A DNA stretch of 47,491 nucleotides, from assembly GCA_041161065.1 (NCBI GenBank), contig JBEAVE010000041.1, forward strand, positions 1-47,491, in the 5' to 3' direction. The notes below the pieces were generated by a model that made no database searches, had not been told where the DNA came from, and saw nothing but the letters and a program-made list of their open reading frames with translations. Within the stretch, counting starts at the first letter, position 1. Each line of letters begins with the position of its first letter. Below, in pieces: positions 1-8,176 of this stretch. The translations under genes were made by a program, and so were the position numbers. Source of the DNA: DYRG01 sp041161065. Its GTDB lineage: Bacteria; Pseudomonadota; Gammaproteobacteria; Beggiatoales; Beggiatoaceae.

Positions 1-48
1 CCTGAACCCGTTGAGCCATTTTTCACTACTTTTAAACTGTTACAATAA
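1..48 (+). other. possible C-terminal tail of an upstream gene
   Basis: Frame 1 is open from the first base to a TAA at 46-48 and would encode about 15 residues. It may be the end of a gene that begins outside the window, or chance. Nothing in it is recognisable. The following 60 bases are pyrimidine-rich and hold two tandem copies of ctttcctcta at 63-82. Confidence 0.2.
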
Positions 49-107
49 CGACATCTCATTTTCTTTCCTCTACTTTCCTCTAAATTCTTACATTATATCA
101 CTATTAT

Positions 108-3100
108 ATGCACCACTACCACTTACCAATATCAACAGAAACTGGAGGAGTGTTTATTATAGCAACTCATAAGTTTGGGTTTATTTATACTGTACTAGGT
201 GATGGTAAGTTATACAGAAGAGATAGAAATGATGAAAAAAATAACTGGCTACCTATTTCTATATCTACTGCTAAAGAATATGGAATAGAATACTTATTTG
301 TAGATGAAAGTACTGGTGATATATACATCGCTTACTGGGTAAAAGAAGAAAGCGAGTATATATATAGGGTAGTAAGTTTCTCAGCAGAGAATCATTCTGT
401 AAAATATGATTTTACCCATAAGTTTCCTACTACTTCTATATATGTTGATAAAACAGGAGGATTATGGATCGCTACTTATGGGGGAGGATTGGGTTATCTT
501 TCAAGTGAGGGTAAAGATTGGAAAGTGTTTAGTGAAAATCAGGGGTTAAAAAGTAATTATGTTACTGCAATGCAGGCAGATGATCGCGGTAACTTATGGA
601 TAGGAACTGGAGATTATAGTGGTTGGCAAATTCATGGGCTAACCCGTCTTAAACCTGGCGGTAAATGGGAAAACTTTGTAAATTCTGCTTTACCAAGTAA
701 TCGAGTAGGGGCATTAGAAAGCGATGGGAATGGTGGTGTTTGGGTTGGAACACAACGGGATATGGTTAGGATATACGCTGATGGGAGATGGGAATCATTT
801 GATCCTGACTCCGAGTATTATAATGACATCGTAAGTATTAGCAAAGATAAGCAAGGAGGGTTGTGGATAGGTACTTATGGTCAGGGTATATTTTACCGAG
901 ATTCTACAGGAAAAATGAAAAATATTAATACAAAGAATTCTAATTTACCCAGTGATACTGTCGGAGTAGATGTAGACAATAGTGGTGCCGTGTGGGTTAA
1001 CACTGCAAGGTTTGGTATAGCTCGACTCGTAACAGATAGTCAATTTGATATATTTAATACAAGCAATTCTTTCCTTCCTTCCAATTACAATATATTTTTT
1101 AAGGAAGATAACTCAGGAAATCTGTGGGTTGCTATGGGTGCTTATCTTGAAAGAGACCTTTATGGTGATTTAGTTCGAGATGATGTAGGTAATATAATTA
1201 AGCATTCTGGTGCGGGATTACTATATCGTGATTCCCAAGGTACTTGGAGTAGCGTAATAAATACAAGTAACTCTCCTTTACCAAGTAATGATATTTCAGC
1301 ATTAGTGCCAGACAAGAAAGGTGGCGTGTGGATTGGTACTGAAAAAAATGGGATTGCTCATTACAAAGCTAATGGACAATGGGAAGTGTTTAATACAGCT
1401 AATTCTAAACTAGTGGGTAATTCAATTAACGCAATGTCCCTTGATGATAGAGGAGGATTGTGGATAGCTAGTGCAGATTGGTATGAAACTGATTCTAAAG
1501 GAAACTCTATCTTAGATGAAAATAAAAATTATGTTATTTCATCACACAGTGGTTTAGTTTATTTGGATAGCGCAGGAAATTGGACCGTTATTGATAATAA
1601 TAATGCTAAATTGCCTGCTTCTATTATTCGTTTGTTACCAGATGATAAAGGTGGAGTATGGATAGGGACTTGGGGAGGCTTAGTACATTTAACGTTCACG
1701 AATAAAACAGGGTTGTGTCAGCAAGGAACGCAGCAGAATTGCAGTGCATTACAAAACAATAAACGAGGAGCGATAGTTATTGCTGGTGGTGGAACCCAAG
1801 GTGATAATATTTTATGGGATACGACAAACAATGTGAGTAACACAATCTATCGAACATTAACAAAACGAGGGTTTGACAACGATGAGATTTATTATTTGTC
1901 ACCAACAGAATGGGCGGATTTTAATGGAGATGGAATAAATGATCGGATTGTTGATGCACCGAAAGCAGATAGAGGATTAGAGGCTGGGGATATACAAAAA
2001 GCGTTAGAGTGGGCAAAACAACGAGGAAAATTGGATCAACCGCTGTATATTTTCTTTGTTGATCATGGTGGCGAAGATAAATTACAGTTGAGCAAAGATA
2101 ATACGTTACCTGTTGAGCAATTTAAGCAAATGTTAGATGATTATCAAACAACAACAGGTAATGAAGTTGTCTTGGTGATTGATGCGTGCTTTTCTGGTGT
2201 ATTAGGAGAAAAACTCAAAGCAAATAAACGAGCTATTATTACAAGTGCAGGTAATAATAGTGCATATTTTAATCGTTTAGATAAACAAGGATTTAGTTCA
2301 TTTTTAATGAAAGGATTAAGTCAAGCAAGAAATTTTAATGAAGCCTTTGACTTTGCAAAGAGTGAGCAAAAAAAATTATTGAGCAATATGGATCTGAGAG
2401 TGGCTGTTACTGGAAGTACGGGTTCAAGTAGTGGCGTAATTGAGCAAACACCGAGAAAATTTGATGGCAATCAAACCTATAGTTTAGATAAATTGTTCTT
2501 AAATGGAAGTTTTGTAACGGGTGATGCAACCTTATCGGTTAAAAACATAACAACCTCAACCCAAATTAAAGCAAATATTCCTTTCAACTTAAAAGCCCAA
2601 GCAAGTGTTGCACAAGGTAATGTAGATAGTGTGTGGGCGGTTGTTAGACCTCCGCGCATGGATTTGATTTTAGATAGTTATAACACCCCAATTTTAGCCT
2701 TTCCACGAGTGATACTTTCTTCCACAAATGTTAATAATGAATGGGAAGGAACGTTAAGCAACACTCGTTATAATGGGGATTACAAAATAACCTTTTATGC
2801 AAAAGATAGAGACGGTGACGTGGCAAGTAGTGATGATACCATTACATTAAGCGTTTCTGATGGGATAGAACCACCGCCCCAAGCAAATCTACAAATTCAA
2901 TTAAATCAAACCCATTACAAAGCAGGTGATGTGCTTAAAGCAACCATTACTGAAGAGTTGCAATGGGGATATGATTTGTATTTAGCAATCATTTTACCGT
3001 CTGGTGATTTCATTACCTTGAAAGCCCAAAATAGTTTCTCAAATCTCAATGAAATCAAAACTTGGTATGGTAATCGTTCACAAGGTATTACAAATCCGTT

Positions 3101-3233
3101 TTTAGAATTAACGTTACCCGCATTACCCGCTGGTCAATATTGTTTATTTGGCGCACTTTCTCCCGAAGGCGAACCTCCACTCAACGCTCAAAAATACTGG
3201 AAACAAACCACCCAATGTTTTACCATGAATTAA
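108..3233 (+). CDS. beta-propeller / caspase-like (C13-type) peptidase fusion protein
   Basis: A 1041-residue protein. Residues about 1-545 are repeated blades of the two-component-regulator propeller type, each with a GGLWIGT-like core (GGLWIAT, GNLWIGT, GGVWVGT, GGVWIGT). Residues about 570-770 are a caspase-fold peptidase: the His of VDHGG is H653 and the Cys of IDACFSG is C694, the expected His-Cys dyad at normal spacing. A Ca2+-loop-like segment, DFNGDGIND, starts at D604. Residues about 780-1041 look like Ig-like or beta-sandwich domains. No signal peptide or Shine-Dalgarno site is visible at the ATG. An in-frame TAA at 81-83 excludes a longer start, and the protein begins inside a blade, so the N-terminus may be lost or frameshifted. 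The gene is much more AT-rich than mlaE downstream. The family is known in Thiotrichales and cyanobacteria; substrate and role are unknown. Confidence 0.8.
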   Translation: MHHYHLPISTETGGVFIIATHKFGFIYTVLGDGKLYRRDRNDEKNNWLPISISTAKEYGIEYLFVDESTGDIYIAYWVKEESEYIYRVVSFSAENHSVKYDFTHKFPTTSIYVDKTGGLWIATYGGGLGYLSSEGKDWKVFSENQGLKSNYVTAMQADDRGNLWIGTGDYSGWQIHGLTRLKPGGKWENFVNSALPSNRVGALESDGNGGVWVGTQRDMVRIYADGRWESFDPDSEYYNDIVSISKDKQGGLWIGTYGQGIFYRDSTGKMKNINTKNSNLPSDTVGVDVDNSGAVWVNTARFGIARLVTDSQFDIFNTSNSFLPSNYNIFFKEDNSGNLWVAMGAYLERDLYGDLVRDDVGNIIKHSGAGLLYRDSQGTWSSVINTSNSPLPSNDISALVPDKKGGVWIGTEKNGIAHYKANGQWEVFNTANSKLVGNSINAMSLDDRGGLWIASADWYETDSKGNSILDENKNYVISSHSGLVYLDSAGNWTVIDNNNAKLPASIIRLLPDDKGGVWIGTWGGLVHLTFTNKTGLCQQGTQQNCSALQNNKRGAIVIAGGGTQGDNILWDTTNNVSNTIYRTLTKRGFDNDEIYYLSPTEWADFNGDGINDRIVDAPKADRGLEAGDIQKALEWAKQRGKLDQPLYIFFVDHGGEDKLQLSKDNTLPVEQFKQMLDDYQTTTGNEVVLVIDACFSGVLGEKLKANKRAIITSAGNNSAYFNRLDKQGFSSFLMKGLSQARNFNEAFDFAKSEQKKLLSNMDLRVAVTGSTGSSSGVIEQTPRKFDGNQTYSLDKLFLNGSFVTGDATLSVKNITTSTQIKANIPFNLKAQASVAQGNVDSVWAVVRPPRMDLILDSYNTPILAFPRVILSSTNVNNEWEGTLSNTRYNGDYKITFYAKDRDGDVASSDDTITLSVSDGIEPPPQANLQIQLNQTHYKAGDVLKATITEELQWGYDLYLAIILPSGDFITLKAQNSFSNLNEIKTWYGNRSQGITNPFLELTLPALPAGQYCLFGALSPEGEPPLNAQKYWKQTTQCFTMN

Positions 3234-3240
3234 ATTGGGG

Positions 3241-3331
3241 GTAGTGATCAAAAGCAAGAAATAATTTTGCTTATTTTGTGTTTATTTTCAGTAAATTATA
3301 GATTTAATGAGCACCTCAATTTGATCACTAC
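3241..3331. repeat. 12-bp inverted repeat enclosing a 67-bp AT-rich spacer
   Basis: Exact 12-bp arms lie at 3241-3252 (gtagtgatcaaa) and 3320-3331 (its reverse complement), just after the propeller-caspase stop codon. A smaller hairpin (agcaa/ttgct) lies inside near 3253-3271. There is no terminator-like T-run and no target duplication that I can see. It could be a MITE-like element or an mRNA 3' stem. The 11-mer tcactactttt at 3325-3335 also occurs at 23-33, on the other side of the gene. Confidence 0.45.
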
Positions 3332-3395
3332 TTTTGATTTTTGACTGTATAACTACTCTAATCCTTATTCGCCCGAAAGCTCACAGCGAAAGCAT

Positions 3396-3403
3396 GTTAT
3401 AAT
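3396..3403 (+). promoter_or_regulatory. candidate -10 box (TGTTATAAT) upstream of mlaE
   Basis: TATAAT at 3398-3403 is preceded by TG, an extended -10 arrangement. No good -35 is seen at normal spacing. It lies about 90 bp upstream of mlaE and nothing else in the gap competes for it. Confidence 0.35.
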
Positions 3404-3492
3404 CAGCGCAATGGCTTGAATCGCTTGAAGAAACAATTATTAAGGGTTTCTGCAGGATTAAAAATGGGTTTGCTTTAGAGGTGTGCGTTGAA

Positions 3493-4272
3493 ATGGTTAA
3501 TTTTTTTATAAAAATCGGTCAAGCTGTTCTTCACATTTTTCAGCGTGCAGGACGCGGGAATTTATTTTTAGGACAGGTTTTATTAGGGTTGCCGCGATTG
3601 TTAATGCGACCTAATCTATTGATTCGGCAAGTATTTTTTATTGGTGTGCTCTCGTTGTCGATTATTGCTATTTCAGGTTTGTTTGTTGGCATGGTGTTAG
3701 GGTTGCAGGGCTATAATATTTTAGTAAATTTTGGAGCAACGGATTCGTTAGGTGTGATGGTTGCTTTAACGCTAGTGAGAGAATTAGGTCCTGTTTTAAC
3801 AGCGATTTTATTTGCGGGACGAGCAGGTTCGGCTTTGACCGCAGAAATCGGTTTAATGAAAGCTACTGAACAACTTTCTGCGATGGAAATGATGGCGGTG
3901 AATCCTTTACATTTAGTGGTTGCACCGCGTTGGTTGGCGGGAGTGTTGTCGATGCCGCTGTTGGCGGGGATTTTTAGCGCGATGGGCATGATTGGCGGGC
4001 ATTTGGTGGTGGTCGAATTGCTGGGTGTCGACGAGGGCGCGTTTTGGGGCACGCAGGCAAAAGTCGATTGGGCAGATGATATTTTGAATGGTATGATCAA
4101 GAGTGTGGTATTTGGGGTGGTCGTGACGTGGATTGCGGTATTTGAAGGCTACGATTGCGAACCCACTTCCGAAGGCGTGAGCCGCGCTACCACTCGAGCG
4201 GTTGTGAATGGTTCGTTGGCAACGCTGGGGTTGGATTTTTTGCTCACCGCACTCATGTTCAATCATGTTTAA
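3493..4272 (+). CDS. mlaE: MlaE, permease of the phospholipid-transport ABC complex
   Basis: Inner-membrane permease of the MlaFEDB complex, which moves phospholipids between the outer and inner membranes. The 259 residues match the usual 260. Visible family signatures are ELGPV at about 97-101, AGRAGSA at about 108-114, an ATEQLSAMEMMAV segment, and a C-terminal ISRATTR-like stretch (VSRATTR) before LGLDFLLTALMF. Five hydrophobic segments are apparent. I chose the ATG at 3493 because GAGG at 3478-3481 is spaced 11 bases from it and the length then fits; a GTG at 3481 in the same frame would add four residues. It is odd that no mlaF (ATPase) lies upstream and no mlaD or mlaB follows; a tRNA gene comes next. 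The partners must be encoded elsewhere if the protein works. Identity is firm. Confidence 0.93.
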   Translation: MVNFFIKIGQAVLHIFQRAGRGNLFLGQVLLGLPRLLMRPNLLIRQVFFIGVLSLSIIAISGLFVGMVLGLQGYNILVNFGATDSLGVMVALTLVRELGPVLTAILFAGRAGSALTAEIGLMKATEQLSAMEMMAVNPLHLVVAPRWLAGVLSMPLLAGIFSAMGMIGGHLVVVELLGVDEGAFWGTQAKVDWADDILNGMIKSVVFGVVVTWIAVFEGYDCEPTSEGVSRATTRAVVNGSLATLGLDFLLTALMFNHV

Positions 4273-4285
4273 AATCAAAAAGGGC

Positions 4286-4314
4286 TAGTCAGAATAAAAA
4301 TGCTTTGCTATAAT
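4286..4314 (+). promoter_or_regulatory. sigma-70-type promoter of tRNA-Leu
   Basis: An extended -10, TGCTATAAT, ends at 4314, with TATAAT at 4309-4314. A -35-like TAGTCA lies at 4286-4291 with a 17-bp spacer. It sits 12 bases before the tRNA. Confidence 0.65.
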
Positions 4315-4326
4315 CCCCCTTTGAGT

Positions 4327-4413
4327 GCCGGAATGGCGAAATCGGTAGACGCGCCAGACTCAAAATCTGGTAGGGGCAACCCTGTGTCGGTTCGAGTCCG
4401 ACCTCCGGCACCA
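4327..4413 (+). tRNA. tRNA-Leu, anticodon CAA
   Basis: An 87-base tRNA with the long variable arm of class II (Leu/Ser/Tyr). The acceptor stem begins GCCGGAA. The anticodon stem CCAGA/TCTGG encloses the loop CTCAAAA, giving anticodon CAA, which reads UUG. The T-arm GTCGG-TTCGAGT-CCGAC is intact and the CCA end is encoded at 4411-4413. It resembles E. coli leuX in the D-arm. A T-run follows directly (about 4415-4420). leuX-type tRNAs are common integration sites, but no integrase or attachment repeat was found nearby. Confidence 0.97.
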
Positions 4414-4517
4414 CTTTTTTATAGGTTCACCTTTCTCATTTTCTCCCCACCGCTCTATACTCTTCGGTATGTGTTTTGTTCCGCTTTGCAAACGCCCGCT
4501 GATAGGAAATAGACCCA

Positions 4518-5186
4518 ATGTATATTGAATACACATTCACCCTCGAAGATGGCAAGGTTTTAACCTATCGCATCGACTTCAATCGCCCGCGCGAAAAAAT
4601 CTTTGAAACCGACCGCTATCCCGTTTGGACACAATTAACTTTTCATCGCTGCCCTAATTGCCCGCTCGACATTGCAGAATATTCGCATTGCCCCGCCGCC
4701 ATCGATGCACACGAAATTGTCACTGGTTTCAATGAGATATTATCTTGTAAAGCCGCCTCCATTACCGTTAAAACCCCCGAACGCGAATATTTCAAAATCA
4801 CCGACGCACAAACCGGTTTGCGGGCACTAATCGGATTTGTAATGGCGAGCAGTGCTTGTCCCATTCTTTCCACCATGCGAGGAATGGCGTATTTTCATTT
4901 GCCCTTTGCATCAATGGACGAAACCGTTTATCGTATGGTTTCTTCGTATTTGTTGCGGCAGTATTTCAAATATAAAAAGTCAGAAACACCTGATTTAGAA
5001 CTCAGCGGTTTGAAACAGTATTTTCAAGAAGTTCAAACCGTTAATTTTAGTTTCTTAGAACGCATTCGTGCCGGCTGTGAAGCAGATTCTAATTTGAACG
5101 TGTTAGCAACTTTATTTACCATTGCTTCCATGCTCTCGCTTTCCTTAGAACGGCACTTAAAAGAAATTCAGCATTTATTTGAATAA
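4518..5186 (+). CDS. conserved cysteine-motif protein, DUF6901-like (paralogue 1)
   Basis: A 222-residue soluble protein of unknown function. Near the N-terminus it carries CPNCPL followed by HCP, with cysteines at about 45, 48 and 58, a possible metal or Fe-S site. Further shared blocks are VKTPEREY, DAQTGLRALIGF and HLPFAS. From memory these fit the family called DUF6901; I could not confirm this. AGGA at 4504-4507 supports the start. The next gene, 11 bases downstream, is a clear paralogue, and the one after overlaps that paralogue by 4 bases and is an SQR-like flavoprotein, so the three probably form one operon. No signal peptide or membrane segment is seen, which places it in the cytoplasm. 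Confidence 0.8.
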   Translation: MYIEYTFTLEDGKVLTYRIDFNRPREKIFETDRYPVWTQLTFHRCPNCPLDIAEYSHCPAAIDAHEIVTGFNEILSCKAASITVKTPEREYFKITDAQTGLRALIGFVMASSACPILSTMRGMAYFHLPFASMDETVYRMVSSYLLRQYFKYKKSETPDLELSGLKQYFQEVQTVNFSFLERIRAGCEADSNLNVLATLFTIASMLSLSLERHLKEIQHLFE

Positions 5187-5197
5187 AAGGATCGACC

Positions 5198-5890
5198 ATG
5201 CGCGACAACCCAATGGTCATTGAGTACATTTTTAGCTTAGAAAGCGGTAAAACGCTCGAATACGCTGTGCCTTTTGATCGTGCTCGTGAAACCAAATTAC
5301 CTAAAGATAAATACCCCGAATGGACAGTGCTAGAATTTCAAAAATGTAGCAACTGCCCCCTTTCTAGCGAACAACATTCTCATTGCCCCGTCGCCATCGA
5401 TGCCAAAGAAATTATCGTGGCTTTTGGCGAAATTCTTTCCTTTGATGAAACCGATGTCCGCGTTAAAACCCCCGAAAGAGAATACTCTAAACATTGCGAT
5501 GCTCAAACCGGTTTGCGTTCTTTAATTGGTTTTGTGATGGCAACCAGTGATTGTCCCGTGCTTTCTAGTTTGCGTGGATTGGCTAATTATCACCTACCTT
5601 TTGCTTCATTAGAAGAGGTTTTATTTCGCGTTACTTCTTTCTATTTAATGACCCAATATTACGTTTATAGAGAAGGCGGACAACCCGATTTGGCTTTGAA
5701 TGGATTAAAACACCAATTTACTGAAATTCAAACCGTAAATTATGATTTTCTTCAACGGGTTAGAGTCGCAAGCCAAGCCGATTCCAGTTTAGATGTCCTT
5801 TCAACGTTGTTTTCAATTTCCGCGTTGATTTCCTTAAATTTAGACGATTATTTAGATCGTTTGCGTCCTTCATTGGTGTACAAAAGATGA
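5198..5890 (+). CDS. conserved cysteine-motif protein, DUF6901-like (paralogue 2)
   Basis: A 230-residue protein aligned along its whole length with the preceding gene. It keeps the CSNCPL...HCP motif (cysteines about 50, 53, 63) and the blocks VKTPEREY, DAQTGLRSLIGF and HLPFAS, but the surface has diverged, so the duplication is not recent. AAAGGA at 5186-5191 supports the ATG at 5198; a second ATG at 5213 gives an N-terminus nearer that of paralogue 1. Its stop overlaps the ATG of the flavoprotein gene (ATGA at 5887-5890), which suggests translational coupling. Function unknown; the conserved Cys residues and the neighbour suggest redox or metal chemistry. Confidence 0.8.
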   Translation: MRDNPMVIEYIFSLESGKTLEYAVPFDRARETKLPKDKYPEWTVLEFQKCSNCPLSSEQHSHCPVAIDAKEIIVAFGEILSFDETDVRVKTPEREYSKHCDAQTGLRSLIGFVMATSDCPVLSSLRGLANYHLPFASLEEVLFRVTSFYLMTQYYVYREGGQPDLALNGLKHQFTEIQTVNYDFLQRVRVASQADSSLDVLSTLFSISALISLNLDDYLDRLRPSLVYKR

Positions 5891-6999
5891 TTAAAGAAAT
5901 TACGATTTTGGGCGCGGGTTTCGCGGCTTTAACTGCCGTTAAAGAACTCCGCAAACAAGGCTTTCAAGGTCAAATCAAATTGATCGCCCCAAAACCTGTT
6001 TTAATTTATTATCCCAGTTTAATTTGGATTCCCGCAGGTTTGCGCAATGAAAATGATTTGACGGTGGATTTGAAAAACTTTTTTAATCGTATGAAAGTGG
6101 ATTTCATAGCGGCTAATGTCACGGGTTTGAATCCTCAAAACAACATGGTGCAAACCGATCAAGGTGAATTTTCTTATGAAAAACTCATTATTGCAACGGG
6201 TGGACGTTTCATTAAAAAACTTGCTGGAATTGAAAACATTTGCATTCCTTGTGAAAGTTTTTCGTCGGTAAAAAACTACACCGATAAACTAAACAACTTG
6301 AAAGAAGGTACGTTAGCATTTGGATTTGCTGGAAACCCTAATGAACCGAGTGCAATGCGAGGAGGACCGGTATTTGAATTCCTCTTTGGCATCGATACCT
6401 TATTGCGCAAACAAAAACGCCGAGAAAATTTTGAATTACTTTTTTTCAATCCTGTTTCTGAACCCGGAAAAAGATTGGGAGAAAAAGCCGTCAAAACCTT
6501 ATTACAAGAAATGCAAAAACGCGGGATTAAAACTCATTTAGGTGAGAAATTAAAAGGTTTCACGACGAATAGCATTTTGACGGAACAAACTGAATTGAAA
6601 AGTGATTTGACGATGTTTATGCCGGGCATGACGGGACCGAGTTGGGCAGAAAACAGTGGATTATCATTAAGTTCGGGCGGTTTCATTCAAGGCAATGCGC
6701 AATGTCGTGTTCCCAATTTTGAAAACATTTTTATTGCAGGCGATGCAGGGAGTTTTCCGGGTCCCGATTGGATTCCTAAACAAGCACATCTTGCGGATTT
6801 ACAAGCAAAAACAGCGGTTAAAAACCTCCTTCAAAATACCCAAGAAGATTTCAAAGTTGAATTGATTTGTATTGTGGATTCTTTAGATGGTGGGGTTTTA
6901 GTTTATCGTGATTTGAAACGCGCCTTAAATATGCGTAATCCTTTATTTCACCACGCAAAGAAATTCTTTGAATGGTATTATTTGCGCGCTTATCGGTAA
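5887..6999 (+). CDS. sulfide:quinone oxidoreductase-like FAD flavoprotein, non-canonical
   Basis: A 370-residue FAD-dependent oxidoreductase of the SQR/NDH-2 superfamily. The N-terminal nucleotide fold is GAGFAA (9-14), IIATGG is at 101-106, and the second FAD motif is IFIAGDAGSF (281-290). The C-terminal part, from LICIVD to FFEWYYLR, matches the membrane-binding amphipathic end of SQRs. Compared from memory with A. ferrooxidans SQR, the first redox Cys has counterparts in C119/C122 and the third in C328. The middle Cys, normally in a SCxGPAYE segment, is missing: here the segment reads SAMRGGPVFEF. Classic sulfide oxidation through the paired cysteines is therefore doubtful. It overlaps the preceding gene by 4 bases and the convergent ATPase gene by 10. 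It could instead oxidise a thiol, persulfide or another reductant and pass electrons to quinone. Confidence 0.75.
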   Translation: MIKEITILGAGFAALTAVKELRKQGFQGQIKLIAPKPVLIYYPSLIWIPAGLRNENDLTVDLKNFFNRMKVDFIAANVTGLNPQNNMVQTDQGEFSYEKLIIATGGRFIKKLAGIENICIPCESFSSVKNYTDKLNNLKEGTLAFGFAGNPNEPSAMRGGPVFEFLFGIDTLLRKQKRRENFELLFFNPVSEPGKRLGEKAVKTLLQEMQKRGIKTHLGEKLKGFTTNSILTEQTELKSDLTMFMPGMTGPSWAENSGLSLSSGGFIQGNAQCRVPNFENIFIAGDAGSFPGPDWIPKQAHLADLQAKTAVKNLLQNTQEDFKVELICIVDSLDGGVLVYRDLKRALNMRNPLFHHAKKFFEWYYLRAYR

Positions 7000-7892
7000 A
7001 GGTTTTCTAATCCGACAAATCCAATTGCACCCATGATGATAAGTAAGAAAAGAAGAAAAAGTAGTTGGGTTTGTCGAGAATCTTTAATAAAACCACTATC
7101 TTTCGCAGCTTGATGAATATGTTTGGTGGTAATGAAATAAGTGTTTTCAACAAATGCCGCCAACATAGCTTTGTCCGCTAAAATATTCACCCTTCTTAAT
7201 AATCCCTTCGAATAGGTTGCTAGATATTTAATTGCCCGTTGATTAAATAAAGGCGCGCCTTTGTAATTGACTGTTCTTAAACGAAAATCAATGTAATGCG
7301 CAATTTCTTTTTTGGATAATGGCGTTAAATAAAAACTATGGGTAATGCGCTCTTTAATTTGACGAATATGGGTTTGAGAAAGGTTATCGTCTAATTCAGG
7401 TTGTCCAAACAAAACGATTTGAAGTAATTTGTGGGTAGAGGTTTCTAAATTGCTTAATAAGCGGATTTCTTCGAGGGTTTCAAGCGGCATACTTTGCGCT
7501 TCTTCTATTAACAAAACAACTTGTTTGTGCTGGGCGTGTTTGTCGAGCAATGCGGTGTGTAATAAATGTAGTATTTCAAAATGGTTTGTAGGTTGAGGAA
7601 TTTTTAATTGCATTTCTAGTGCAACGGCTTGCAAAATTGTTTCAGGTGTTAAGCGCGGATTGGCTAAATAAAGCACCTCAATTTTGGGAGGAAGTTTCTC
7701 GGGTAACATTCGACATAACATGGTTTTACCGCTGCCCACTTCTCCGACCACTTTTATAATTCCTTCCCCATTGCTAATGGCGTAGAGCAACGCATTTAAA
7801 ATTAATCCCCGTTCTCCTCCCACATAAAACAAACGTGGATCAGGCGTAATTCTAAACGGGGGTTCTTTCAATCCGTAATAATCGTAGTACAT
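6990..7892 (-). CDS. AAA ATPase of the ExeA/MshM/GspA type with C-terminal membrane anchor
   Basis: A 300-residue ATPase. The N-terminus YYGLKEPPF is the hallmark of ExeA/MshM-like proteins. Walker A is GEVGSGKT (50-57), Walker B is VVLLIEE (125-131), followed by the sensor region around FGQPELD. A single hydrophobic segment at about 278-296 would anchor it in the inner membrane. ExeA-type proteins help assemble type II secretion or pilus secretins through the cell wall. The usual partners, an ExeB or mshL-type gene, are not next to it. An AAGGA site lies about 11 bases before the start. It is transcribed towards the flavoprotein gene, with a 10-bp overlap of the ends. Confidence 0.82.
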   Translation of the reverse strand: MYYDYYGLKEPPFRITPDPRLFYVGGERGLILNALLYAISNGEGIIKVVGEVGSGKTMLCRMLPEKLPPKIEVLYLANPRLTPETILQAVALEMQLKIPQPTNHFEILHLLHTALLDKHAQHKQVVLLIEEAQSMPLETLEEIRLLSNLETSTHKLLQIVLFGQPELDDNLSQTHIRQIKERITHSFYLTPLSKKEIAHYIDFRLRTVNYKGAPLFNQRAIKYLATYSKGLLRRVNILADKAMLAAFVENTYFITTKHIHQAAKDSGFIKDSRQTQLLFLLFLLIIMGAIGFVGLENLYR

Positions 7893-8076
7893 AAGATCAT
7901 GTAATCCTTAATATTTTTTAAGATTCATTGGACGTTATAAGTTTTCTTACGAAAGTTTATAGTGATTAACGGGTAATAGCAACTTTTTGAACAAAAGTTG
8001 GAGATTTTCTTTTATTTACAAATGGAAAATTGTCGGATTGTGGGATATTGGTAGTTTTTTCGTGGGCATTAAAAAA

Positions 8077-8091
8077 TTTTGCAGTGCAAAA
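8077..8091. promoter_or_regulatory. perfect 7+7 palindrome, possible operator
   Basis: TTTTGCA-G-TGCAAAA at 8077-8091 is a perfect inverted repeat with a one-base centre. It abuts the -35 region of the presumed rpoZ-spoT promoter, where a repressor or activator could act. The binding protein is unknown. Confidence 0.3.
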
Positions 8092-8096
8092 AAAAC

Positions 8097-8126
8097 TTGT
8101 CAAAAATTGTTGTATGTAGGTACACT
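8097..8126 (+). promoter_or_regulatory. candidate promoter of rpoZ-spoT
   Basis: TTGTCA at 8097-8102 and TACACT at 8121-8126 are separated by 18 bp and lie 50 bases upstream of the rpoZ start. The 285-bp gap back to the divergent ATPase gene otherwise holds only AT-rich sequence. Confidence 0.45.
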
Positions 8127-8176
8127 TAGGGCATTGGTTGTGGTTTTTTTGTCTTAAAACAAAAGGGAGTAGGAAA

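Noticed and set aside
4327..4413. tRNA-Leu as a genomic-island attachment site
   Set aside because: No integrase and no direct repeat of the tRNA 3' end was found in the window.
4300..4512. 70-codon ORF
   Set aside because: It lies across the tRNA-Leu gene and has no ribosome site.
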